Positions 1 to 6,885 of a stretch of 7,547 nucleotides of DNA are shown here, one piece after another. Under the pieces are notes generated by a model. That model was not told where the DNA came from and searched no databases. It worked only from the letters and a program-made list of their open reading frames with translations. The translations under genes were made by a program, and so were the position numbers. The stretch is from Phycisphaerales bacterium UBA4658 (lineage in GTDB: Bacteria > Planctomycetota > Phycisphaerae > Phycisphaerales > UBA1924), in NCBI GenBank assembly GCA_002405485.1, contig DHLW01000172.1:612-8158 (forward strand), read 5' to 3'. Numbering within the stretch: the first letter of the stretch is position 1; the number at the start of each line of letters is the position of its first letter.

Positions 1-497
1 TGCGTCGCCAGCACGAAGAACGGCTTGTCCAGCTTGTAGGTCTGCCCCGCCACCGTCACGCTGCGCTCCTGCATCGCTTCAAGCAATGCCGACTGCGTTT
101 TGGGCGTCGCACGGTTGATCTCGTCGGCCAGCACGATCTGCGCGAAGATCGGACCGCGTTGAAACTCGAACTTCCGCCGCCCCGTCTCCGGATCCTCCAT
201 CACGATGTTCGTCCCGATCACGTCCGCGGGCATCAGGTCCGGCGTGAACTGGATGCGGCTGAACGGCAAGCTCAGCGTGTCGGCCAGCGTCCGCACCAGC
301 ATCGTCTTGCCCAGCCCCGGCACGCCCTCAAGCAGCACGTTGCCGCCCGCGAACAATCCGATGAGCGTGGCGTCGATCACGTCGGTATGCCCGACCATGA
401 CCTTCCCGATCTCGTCGCGCAGCGCCTTGTACGTCGCGCGGAACTTCTCGCACGCCGCCTTCACGTTCTCTGGTGTCTGCATCTCGGCTGAGGCCAT
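1..497 (-). CDS. moxR: MoxR-family AAA+ ATPase, N-terminal part (cut by left edge)
   Basis: This is the first 165 codons of a MoxR-type AAA+ ATPase; the rest lies beyond the left edge. Reading from ATG at 497, the protein starts MASAEMQTPENVKAACEK. It has an N-terminal helix, then the family's KVMVGHTDVIDATLIGLFAG segment (about residues 32-51), a Walker A motif GVPGLGKT (58-65), the QFTPDLMPADVIGT block (83-96) and a Walker B motif VLADEINRA (122-130). TPKTQSALLEAMQE (131-144) follows. These are hallmark MoxR blocks. MoxR ATPases are cytoplasmic, use ATP to remodel client proteins, and usually work with VWA-domain proteins; the gene just upstream encodes one. An AGAGGA ribosome-binding site sits 7 nt before ATG 497, which favours it over the in-frame ATG at 482. 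Sensor and C-terminal lid regions are outside the window. Family assignment is very secure; the client is unknown. Confidence 0.96.
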   Translation of the reverse strand, partial: MASAEMQTPENVKAACEKFRATYKALRDEIGKVMVGHTDVIDATLIGLFAGGNVLLEGVPGLGKTMLVRTLADTLSLPFSRIQFTPDLMPADVIGTNIVMEDPETGRRKFEFQRGPIFAQIVLADEINRATPKTQSALLEAMQERSVTVAGQTYKLDKPFFVLAT

Positions 498-504
498 GGT
501 TCAA

Positions 505-510
505 TCCTCT
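505..510 (-). promoter_or_regulatory. Ribosome-binding site of moxR
   Basis: AGAGGA on the minus strand ends 7 nt before ATG 497. It is one of the two recognisable Shine-Dalgarno sequences placed at a start in this window, and it fixes the moxR start. It directly abuts the tandem heptamer repeats at 511-547, so repeat expansion there would change the sequence immediately upstream of the ribosome-binding site. Confidence 0.65.
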
Positions 511-512
511 GA

Positions 513-547
513 TCGGGAATCGGGAATCGGGAACTCGGGTCTCGGGT
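513..547. repeat. Tandem heptamer repeats upstream of moxR
   Basis: Read on the plus strand, three head-to-tail copies of TCGGGAA (513-533) are followed by two copies of the related CTCGGGT (534-547) and a partial CTCG. The whole block has a 7-bp period and lies in the 141-bp gap between the VWA gene and moxR. It is not part of any credible gene. Its role is unknown; it could be a slippage-prone tract or the remains of a small interspersed repeat. Confidence 0.8.
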
Positions 548-555
548 CTCGCTCG

Positions 556-581
556 GCATGCCTTTGCATGCCTTGCATGCC
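556..581. repeat. GCATGCC repeats (three copies, two in tandem)
   Basis: GCATGCC occurs at 556-562, 566-572 and 575-581. The last two copies lie in a perfect 9-bp tandem, TTGCATGCC at 564-572 and 573-581. Each copy contains the palindrome GCATGC. The block sits between the heptamer repeats and the hairpin at 590-608, so the three elements form one compact repeat-rich cluster. No protein-binding role can be shown from the sequence alone. Confidence 0.75.
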
Positions 582-589
582 TCTGGTGG

Positions 590-608
590 CACAGGCGTTC
601 CGCCTGTG
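590..608. repeat. Perfect 8-bp inverted repeat (hairpin) of a likely interspersed repeat
   Basis: CACAGGCG, a 3-nt loop TTC, then CGCCTGTG form a perfect 8-bp stem. It is preceded by GGTGG, giving a GGTGGCACAGGCG core. I recall this type of sequence as a recurrent intergenic element in planctomycete and verrucomicrobial genomes, where its translation gives TGGTPVP-like peptides in spurious small ORFs. That is recollection and was not checked. There is no T-run after the stem on either strand, so it is not a typical intrinsic terminator. It lies in the transcribed VWA-moxR gap and could affect mRNA folding or stability. Confidence 0.7.
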
Positions 609-638
609 TGCTCTTTCGCTCTTGCCAGATTCATGCCA

Positions 639-3600
639 TCATCGCTGGTCATCCTCTTCAAACTTCTCTTGTGCCCGCTCTCTCGCTTTCTTCAATCGCG
701 ACAGGCCCCCCTCGGCCTGGTCCGCGGCGTCCTGCGCCTGCGACTGCGCCGGCTTGGCCTTCTGCACTTCCGGCTCGAACGTCGGCATCGCCTGATTCGT
801 CTTGGCGCCCTTGAGTTCGTCCTCGGTCGCCTCGAACTTGGTCTTTGCCGTCGCGGCGTCAGCCCCGCCCGCTTTCCGCCGGCCCGTCGCGCCATCGCCC
901 CTAGGCCCCATCGCCTGCTGCGCACGCTCGCGTGCTTCCTTCAATGACCCAAGCTGTTGCCCGGCCTGCTGCACCTGCTGTCCGAGCCCGCGACGAATCG
1001 CCGCGGCGATCATCGCCGGGTCGATCCGCACTCGTCGCACCGCCACGTCCATCAGGAATGTCCCCAGCCCGACGCACGCCACGATGACCCAGATCGGCCG
1101 AGCATCCACCGGCATGTTCAGCCCCGCACGCTCCCACAGATTCGCCGTCCGCGGATCGTCGCTCACCACGCGCCCGCCCGTCATCTCCGCGATCCGTCGG
1201 CCAAGCTGCGCGTTGTCCTGCAGCGAGCGGAACTCGTCCGCGTACGGCCGCGTCACCGCCGCCTGCACCGTCCCGCGCTGCTCGCCGCTGCCGCTCTCGG
1301 CACTCCCGCCCGGCGCGGTGTACTGCACCGTCATCAAATACGCCCCGCTCCTTGCCGAGTCGAACACCCCTTCATATCGCCCCGGGCCGACCTGTCGCAG
1401 CTCCACCGGCTGGCTCACGCCTCCCGGCCCGCTCACACGTCCCGCAAACCGCACGAAGTTCAACCGGTCGCCCTCGGCGTCCAGCGCTTCCACCACCACC
1501 TTCGTCCGGTCTCCAAGATCCTCGGTCGTCACGCGCATGTCCGCGTTGCCCGTCGGCCGCATCGCCCAGCGCACGTGCTGCTCCCAGAACGCGCGGTACT
1601 TCCCCCAGCTCGGCCACTGCACGCTCCAGCGCACGCTCGCGTCGCTCGTGAACGCCACGCTCTTGCCAAGACCATACTGCCAGTGCGCCAGCAGCGGGTC
1701 GCTCTCTTTGCCGCGCAGCGAGACCACGCTCAGCCCCTCCCGCTCCGCCGTCACCACATACCCCGTGAGCTTGGGAAACCCGCCGGTCGCCAAGCCGCGC
1801 ATCGGCTCGCTCACCGCGCTCACCAGCGTCGGTGTGAACGCGTCGCCCTCCCAGATGAGCGAGCGCTTCACCACCTGCGCCTCTTTGATGAAGATCGACG
1901 GCAGCGTCGCGAACTCCCCCTCGTCCACGATCCCGTAGAAGTTCCCGCGGGTCTCCCGCGCGATCCGCCGCATCGTGTCCCAGTCCGGACCGCTCCGCGC
2001 CCGGTTGTGCGGATACACCAGCACCGTCGAGATCGAGATCCGCGCCGCCCGGCACTTGGGCAGGATCGTCTGATCCATGAGCTGCGGATCACCGTCCGAG
2101 ATGATGATGATGTGCCGCGCCCCCGCATCGGCCTTCGACAAGCCCTGATACGCCATGTTCAGCAGGTTGTCGAAGCTCGGCATGTCCCCGAACGTCAGGG
2201 AGTTGATCGCCCGCGTCACCGCCGACTTGTTCCCCACCTCGTTGATCGGGTGCACCCACCAGTCGCCCTTGGCAAACGAATACTCCAGCATCCCCACAAG
2301 GTCCAGCCGAGACAGGTTGTTCACCGCCGCCAGCGCCACCTGCTGGCCCCAGTAGTTGCCCCTCGGCACCTCGCACGAGTGCATCAGCAGCACCAGCGCG
2401 CCCCGCGGCATCTTCCTCTGCTGCGGCGGATCCAGCTTCACCGGCAACGCATCCGCCACCGGCGAACCGATCCAGCCGCCCGCGCCAAACGAGTTCGGCC
2501 CGCCCACCATCAACAGCCCGCCGCCCAGATCGTGCACGTAGTTCCGGAGATCCTCCTGCTGCTGCTGCGTGAGCTTGTCCGATGGCACGTTCGCCAGCAC
2601 CACCGAGTCGAACGTCGTCCAGTCCACCAGCGACGTCGGCGCTTCCTCAGGAGATCGCACCACCGCGTCGATCTTCGAGTCCGTCAGAGCCCGCCGCATC
2701 GGCGCCACTTCCTCCGTCGACGACGCCACGATCAGCACACGCCCCTGGCTCTGCACAAACGTCACCGCGAGCGACTGGTTGTTCTGCGGGATCGAGTCGT
2801 CCGCCGCCGTCTCCGGCGTGAACACCGCCTTGAACTGCGTCGCCCCCGGCGTCGGCAGCAGCACCGGGATCGACACCACGTTGTCCCCGGCGTCCAGTTG
2901 CACCGCCAGATCCATCTCGCCAGGACCATCGCCAAGCCGAACCTGATCCCCGTTGATGAGCAGCGACAGCTTTCCGCGTGCCGGCTTCACCGCGTGCAGC
3001 AGCACCCGGGCCACCACGTTCTGCCCCATCCGCGCCTGGCTCGGGACCACGATCCGATCGACCTTCACCTCCTGGTCGAACTTGTAGCGGATCGGCAGCA
3101 CGTCGATCGGCACCTTCGCCGCACGCGCCTGCGCCGCCGCAGCCTCCACGCTTCCTGTCGTCTCGTTCCAGTCCGAGATCATCAGGATCCGCTTTGCCGC
3201 CGCACCCTGCTCGGAGTCCTTCGCCGGGATCGAGAGCGCAAGGGCCACCGCTTCCTGCAGGTTCGTCCCGTCCGTCGCACCGATGAACAGCGTGTCGGGC
3301 TTCTCCCGCGGCGTCACCGGCAGAGATTGCACATACGCCTTCGCCGCCGCCGTGAGTCGCGAGATCGTGTCCCCGGGCTTTGCGTCCCCCGCCGCGTCCT
3401 CCAGGTACTGATCCACCCGCTTGAGCAGCTCCACCGGCTTGCCGTCCGGCCCCGGCACCGGTCGGGCCACCGAGTCGCTCGCGTCCACCACCACCGTCAC
3501 GTTGACGCTCTTGGCCTCTCGCCTCCACTGCGGCTTGGCGATCGCTCCAGCCAAGAGCAGGATCACCATCAGCCGAACCACCAGCGCCACCCGCCGCGAA

Positions 3601-3725
3601 GTCGTCCCAAGCCCGCTCAGCGTCTGCCGACCGATCCACACCGCCAGCGCCCAGCAGATGGGTGCCACCGCCAGCCAGATCGGCTGGTCAAACTGGATCG
3701 GTCCGATGTGCAACGCCAAGGTCAT
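639..3725 (-). CDS. Membrane protein with two VWA domains and a GATase-like domain (BatA-like, MoxR partner)
   Basis: A 1028-residue envelope protein. Two N-terminal membrane helices (about 16-31 and 46-63) precede a VWA domain (about 75-212) whose metal site looks intact: DASDS at 81-85, Thr154 in GTNLQE and Asp185 in ISDWN. A beta-rich segment (about 215-325) follows, then a class I glutamine-amidotransferase-like fold (about 328-430) with GGGLLMVGGPNSFG at 401-414 and no nucleophile cysteine there. A second VWA-like domain (about 440-620) has ISDGDP (542-547) but an altered first metal motif. Then come a WQYGLGKSVAFTSD block (682-695), an Ig-like region (about 725-820), a third membrane helix (about 877-895) and a charged cytoplasmic tail rich in Ala, Lys, Glu and Gln. 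The start at ATG 3725 fits the family's N-terminus, although no clear Shine-Dalgarno is visible. moxR lies 141 bp downstream on the same strand. The likely role is MoxR-assisted assembly or stress handling at the membrane; the client is unknown. Confidence 0.92.
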   Translation of the reverse strand: MTLALHIGPIQFDQPIWLAVAPICWALAVWIGRQTLSGLGTTSRRVALVVRLMVILLLAGAIAKPQWRREAKSVNVTVVVDASDSVARPVPGPDGKPVELLKRVDQYLEDAAGDAKPGDTISRLTAAAKAYVQSLPVTPREKPDTLFIGATDGTNLQEAVALALSIPAKDSEQGAAAKRILMISDWNETTGSVEAAAAQARAAKVPIDVLPIRYKFDQEVKVDRIVVPSQARMGQNVVARVLLHAVKPARGKLSLLINGDQVRLGDGPGEMDLAVQLDAGDNVVSIPVLLPTPGATQFKAVFTPETAADDSIPQNNQSLAVTFVQSQGRVLIVASSTEEVAPMRRALTDSKIDAVVRSPEEAPTSLVDWTTFDSVVLANVPSDKLTQQQQEDLRNYVHDLGGGLLMVGGPNSFGAGGWIGSPVADALPVKLDPPQQRKMPRGALVLLMHSCEVPRGNYWGQQVALAAVNNLSRLDLVGMLEYSFAKGDWWVHPINEVGNKSAVTRAINSLTFGDMPSFDNLLNMAYQGLSKADAGARHIIIISDGDPQLMDQTILPKCRAARISISTVLVYPHNRARSGPDWDTMRRIARETRGNFYGIVDEGEFATLPSIFIKEAQVVKRSLIWEGDAFTPTLVSAVSEPMRGLATGGFPKLTGYVVTAEREGLSVVSLRGKESDPLLAHWQYGLGKSVAFTSDASVRWSVQWPSWGKYRAFWEQHVRWAMRPTGNADMRVTTEDLGDRTKVVVEALDAEGDRLNFVRFAGRVSGPGGVSQPVELRQVGPGRYEGVFDSARSGAYLMTVQYTAPGGSAESGSGEQRGTVQAAVTRPYADEFRSLQDNAQLGRRIAEMTGGRVVSDDPRTANLWERAGLNMPVDARPIWVIVACVGLGTFLMDVAVRRVRIDPAMIAAAIRRGLGQQVQQAGQQLGSLKEARERAQQAMGPRGDGATGRRKAGGADAATAKTKFEATEDELKGAKTNQAMPTFEPEVQKAKPAQSQAQDAADQAEGGLSRLKKARERAQEKFEEDDQR

Positions 3726-3842
3726 CTCGCGATTGTTCCGTTCTGTTCGTCCGCGCTTCCAGAGTATCGAATCCGCACACTTCAGTCCGCTGACTTCCCG
3801 CCATCTGCACGCCGATGCCGAACTTCGCGTGACTTTCCACGC

Positions 3843-4913
3843 TCACGGGTCAAAAACCACCAGCCGGTTGTTCGCTGAATCCAGCAGATACGCCACATCG
3901 TTCAAGACGGTCACCGCCCAGGGTGCGGCGAGCTGTCCCGGCTCACGCCCCGGCTCGCCATACACCCCGAGCGATCGCCGCGCTTCCAGATCCACCCGCT
4001 GCACGCGATTGCCCCCGAACTCGCTCACCAGCGCGGTCCCATCTTCCAGAAACGCGATCCCATACGGAAAGTAGAACTGCCCGGCTCCGCGCCCCTGGGT
4101 CGCGAACGAACCCATCCATCCGATCAACTCCCCCTCCAGCGTGAACCGCCCGATCCGGTGATTGCACGAGTCCACCACCACCAGCTCACGCCTCCCGTCC
4201 CGGGTGCGCCGAATCGCCATCGACTGCGGCCGATTGAACTCGATCGACGACGGGTCCTCCCCCAGCCCCGGCTTCCCAAAGCTGAACAGGAACTCCCGCT
4301 CGCCGCTGAACACGCTCACGCGGTCGTTGCCCCCATACTCAGATACATACACCCGCCGAACGCTCTTCCCATCCTCACCCACATCCACGGCCACGTCGGT
4401 CACGTAGTAAAACTCCCCCGGCCCATCCCCGTGTGAGCCCCATTGCGCGACCAGCGTCGGCTCCTTGCGCTCCCCCGGCACGTGCTCGCCCGGCGGGCGA
4501 TACACCATCACCCGGTGATAGTGCGTGTCCGCGATGTACAGCAAGCTCTCCTGCCACACACCCCGCTCATCCAACCCCGGCGCGACGCAGAAGCCCGTCG
4601 GCTTGCCCATCTCAAACTCGGGCATCCGGAACGTCGCTCGGCATGCCCCGCTTCTCGGGTCGATCCGCTGCACCCGCGCCGCTTTGTCGATGATCCACAG
4701 GGCTTCGCCATCATGCTCGATGGCGCGGGGATAGGCATATCGCCCCGGCGTGTCGCCCAGCCCGCCGAAGATCGCCGTGTACCGAATCCGTCCCGTCCCC
4801 GGTCGCTCGCCCCGCATCGCCCCGTCGATCGACGAGTCGTCGCCGCAGCCGCCCATCCCCACGGACACGCTCGCCACCGCCCCCATGACAAGAACACTTG
4901 CCCGATTCCGCAT
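3843..4913 (-). CDS. NHL-repeat six-bladed beta-propeller lipoprotein
   Basis: A 356-residue secreted protein. From ATG 4913 it begins MRNRASVLVMGAVASV, a short basic N-terminus and hydrophobic stretch ending in a lipobox-like VGMGGC with Cys23, so it is probably a lipoprotein. The body holds six NHL-type blades, each with an aspartate/asparagine-rich turn and a hydrophobic strand: IDKAARVQRID (about 75-85), IADTHYHRVMVY (127-138), VSEYGGNDRVSVF (190-202), VDSCNHRIGRF (247-257), VSEFGGNRVQRVD (296-308) and LDSANNRLVVFD (344-355). Six blades match the closed propellers of the family, which usually bind proteins or ligands and lack a conserved catalytic site. An in-frame ATG at 4934 would add seven residues, but GAAGG 7 nt before ATG 4913 and the normal signal peptide favour 4913. 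The gene follows the permease gene after 183 bp on the same strand. Function beyond binding or scaffolding is unknown. Confidence 0.88.
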   Translation of the reverse strand: MRNRASVLVMGAVASVSVGMGGCGDDSSIDGAMRGERPGTGRIRYTAIFGGLGDTPGRYAYPRAIEHDGEALWIIDKAARVQRIDPRSGACRATFRMPEFEMGKPTGFCVAPGLDERGVWQESLLYIADTHYHRVMVYRPPGEHVPGERKEPTLVAQWGSHGDGPGEFYYVTDVAVDVGEDGKSVRRVYVSEYGGNDRVSVFSGEREFLFSFGKPGLGEDPSSIEFNRPQSMAIRRTRDGRRELVVVDSCNHRIGRFTLEGELIGWMGSFATQGRGAGQFYFPYGIAFLEDGTALVSEFGGNRVQRVDLEARRSLGVYGEPGREPGQLAAPWAVTVLNDVAYLLDSANNRLVVFDP

Positions 4914-4920
4914 GCCCCAA

Positions 4921-4925
4921 CCTTC
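4921..4925 (-). promoter_or_regulatory. Ribosome-binding site of the NHL lipoprotein gene
   Basis: GAAGG on the minus strand ends 7 nt before ATG 4913. The site lies inside the longer version of the frame that would begin at ATG 4934, and it supports the shorter start, which gives a conventional lipoprotein signal peptide. Confidence 0.55.
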
Positions 4926-5096
4926 AAGACCCATCCCCGCCAGTGCTCAGCTTGTCATCGATCCCAGGCCCCAACGGTGCAAACTCCACATGACCAACCC
5001 CCGCGCGCCCAGAATCCTCCTGTGTCCTTGCTCGAACGTCCTGCCGACGCGACGTTTCCCCCTGTCTGCATCGACCAGCGTACCGCGTCTTGCTGT

Positions 5097-6761
5097 TCAC
5101 GCTGCACGCCCGGCGCCACTTTGCAGAACTTCGCGACAAGACCCGATGAGCGCCGAGGCCACCCCCGCAAGCACGAGCCCCATCGACAGAAGGTTCAAGC
5201 ACGCGGCGCAGAGCTGCTCATCGCGGGCATAGTGCAGCTTGTCCAGCACGTACTGCGCGACACTCGTCGGGCCGGGGGCCTGCAGAGTGACCGCCGCCTC
5301 GATCTCGTGCATCGACAGCGCCGCCGCCGCGCATCCGACCCCCACGCACACGCCCGCCGCCCGTCGCCCACGGAGCATCCACCAACCCCACAGATCATCG
5401 CCGGCCATCAGCAGTCGTGCAGATCGTTCATCTTCCGACTCGCGCCTGACCAGCCAAAGGCCCACCAGGACGCCCAGCGCGCCGAATCTCGCCACGTGCG
5501 CGTGCACCATCGGCCACATGCTCGAGTACGCCTCGTCGGGCAGCCAGCCCGAGTTCCAGAACCCTTGGCCCGCCACGCCCACGAGGATCCCGGGCACGAG
5601 CGCGGCAGACACCATCGCCACCGACGCCCCCCACACCACCCATCGCCCGCTCCCCCGACGCACCCCGGACCCCGCGGCCATGGTCAGCATCGCAAGCGCC
5701 CCGACGATCACCCCCACCAGACTCGCGATCCCAAGACTCCGCAGCACCGCCCCGCCCGCAAACTTCCAGAACTCGCCAATCGACGCAAAGTGCCGGAGGT
5801 GTCCGGCAAACAGCCCCATCGGCACAAGCACGCTCACCACCCACACGCCCGCGCTGATGACCCACACGAGCTTGGGCACGTCCCCACCCCAGCTCCCGCC
5901 CCCAACCCCGCCTGCGGCCCGACCATCCGGGGCCGCGTCTGAAAGCCCGCGCCGATCCCGGCCCATGACCACACGGCAGATGGTCCCCGCGGCGAGCACC
6001 GCAACCACCATCAGCGGCGTCGCCCGAAGCCACACACCCCGAATGTCCGGCGACACGCTCACCATGGTCCACAGGTCGATCGCATACGTCCGCACCTGGG
6101 CCAGATGCAGCGGGATCGCCGAACCGATCATCACCACCCCGACGACCCCGAACGCTCCGATCACGCCCGGTCGAACAAGCCCGACCGCCAGACGCACGCG
6201 GCGCCACGCCGACGCCGGCTCAAGGGAGAGCGCGTCCAGCAGCACCCCCGGCACTCGCCGCGCCGACATTCCGATGATCACCGCGGCCATCGGCCACGCC
6301 CAGAGCGAAAGACCAACCACCGCAAGCGCCCGATTGGCCCCCATGCTGACCCGAGGCGGAGCCCGACCAAGCAGGTCCCCGAGCACCGTCCCCGGTCCGC
6401 GGAGCAGCCCCCATCCTGAATACACAAGGTACATCGGCATCAGCAGCGGCACGAGCACCAAGGCCACCACCACCGCCGAACCCGACCGCATCGCCCAGCC
6501 CACGGGCAATCCGAGCGCCGTCGCCAGCAGGGCGATCAACCCCGCGTATACGAGCGTCCGCACCACACTCATCAACTCGACCGCGCTCGCTCCCCCCGTC
6601 CCTCCTCCGGCCCCGGCAAAGGTCCATCGCCACTCGGAATCAGACACTGCTTGATGAGAAGCACCCACAATGAGGGGGGTGATCGTGAGCGCGACCAGCC
6701 CAACAAGCCCCCAGACGGCAACCCGCAAACTCCAACCTTTCGGGGATGTGGGTGTGCTCAT
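5097..6761 (-). CDS. Fused two-domain ABC transporter permease (iron(III)/thiamine type)
   Basis: A 554-residue inner-membrane protein with about 12 predicted helices in two sets of six, as in fused FbpB- or ThiP-like permeases. Residues count from ATG 6761. The first permease half (about 64-265) has the helix-rich VVRTLVYAGLIALLATALGL start and a coupling-loop region DALSLEPASAWRRVRL (176-191). A charged, glycine-rich linker (about 266-295) leads to the second half (about 339-542), with a loop near ARLLMAGDDLWGWWML (448-463). SMHEIEAAVTLQAPG (483-497) and DKLHYARDEQLCA (507-519) match the conserved block after the second coupling loop in this family. ATG 6887 would add 42 hydrophilic, proline-rich residues and overlap the divergent gene, so 6761 is preferred although no clear Shine-Dalgarno precedes it. 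No ATPase or binding protein is visible nearby, so the substrate cannot be named. Confidence 0.85.
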   Translation of the reverse strand: MSTPTSPKGWSLRVAVWGLVGLVALTITPLIVGASHQAVSDSEWRWTFAGAGGGTGGASAVELMSVVRTLVYAGLIALLATALGLPVGWAMRSGSAVVVALVLVPLLMPMYLVYSGWGLLRGPGTVLGDLLGRAPPRVSMGANRALAVVGLSLWAWPMAAVIIGMSARRVPGVLLDALSLEPASAWRRVRLAVGLVRPGVIGAFGVVGVVMIGSAIPLHLAQVRTYAIDLWTMVSVSPDIRGVWLRATPLMVVAVLAAGTICRVVMGRDRRGLSDAAPDGRAAGGVGGGSWGGDVPKLVWVISAGVWVVSVLVPMGLFAGHLRHFASIGEFWKFAGGAVLRSLGIASLVGVIVGALAMLTMAAGSGVRRGSGRWVVWGASVAMVSAALVPGILVGVAGQGFWNSGWLPDEAYSSMWPMVHAHVARFGALGVLVGLWLVRRESEDERSARLLMAGDDLWGWWMLRGRRAAGVCVGVGCAAAALSMHEIEAAVTLQAPGPTSVAQYVLDKLHYARDEQLCAACLNLLSMGLVLAGVASALIGSCREVLQSGAGRAA

Positions 6762-6885
6762 CGAGGCGGTCTCGCGGCCAGAGTCTACCGGCACGCTTCG
6801 GGTGTGATTCGGCCGGGGGCCTGGTTTTGGCGGGCCCGTCGCGATTGCGCGCGATCCTGCTGGGAAGTCGGTATCATCCTCACCC
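6762..6885. promoter_or_regulatory. Divergent intergenic region between permease and peptidase genes
   Basis: The 124-bp gap between two head-to-head starts should hold promoters for both genes; this is inferred from the layout. I find no convincing -35/-10 pair. A TATCAT at 6872-6877 resembles a -10 box but has no matching -35 and lies too close to the plus-strand ATG for a leader of normal length. A weak 5-bp stem (TCGCG 6839-6843 with CGCGA 6850-6854) is the only inverted repeat I noticed, and it may be chance in GC-rich DNA. Confidence 0.3.

Noticed and set aside
590..608. Hairpin as a rho-independent terminator of the VWA gene
   Set aside because: No U-run follows on the minus-strand transcript. 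It is better described as part of the intergenic repeat.
461..661. A 66-codon minus-strand frame across the VWA-moxR gap with a TGGTPVPPEACKACKG segment
   Set aside because: It is a translation of the repeat cluster and overlaps moxR out of frame. Such peptides are typical of repeat-derived spurious ORFs.
802..1938. A 378-codon plus-strand open frame
   Set aside because: Low-complexity Ser/Pro/Arg/Thr composition, no domain, and fully antisense to the VWA gene.
3827..3842. Short inverted repeat GCGTG/CACGC just after the NHL gene stop codon as a terminator
   Set aside because: Only a 5-bp stem with a 6-nt loop and no following T-run on the minus strand. Too weak to call.
3726..3842. Promoter for the VWA gene in the 117-bp gap (GATACT-like -10 near 3760)
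   Set aside because: No acceptable -35 at the right spacing, so a separate promoter cannot be supported from sequence alone.
957..3878. A 973-codon plus-strand open frame, antisense to the VWA gene
   Set aside because: Its translation is dominated by Arg, His and Pro with no recognisable domain. The opposite strand encodes a clear VWA protein over nearly the whole length. Long antisense frames are common in GC-rich genes.
4947..4991. A 14-codon minus-strand frame (MWSLHRWGLGSMTS) just upstream of the NHL gene, with an AGGAGG at 5016-5021
   Set aside because: The AGGAGG lies 24 nt before the ATG, too far to serve it, and the peptide has no attenuator-like features. Chance is the simplest explanation.
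4443..6654. Long plus-strand frames at 4443-5942 and 5239-6654
   Set aside because: They lie antisense to the permease (the first also spans the NHL gene), are rich in His/Pro/Arg or Thr/Ser/Pro, and match no family.
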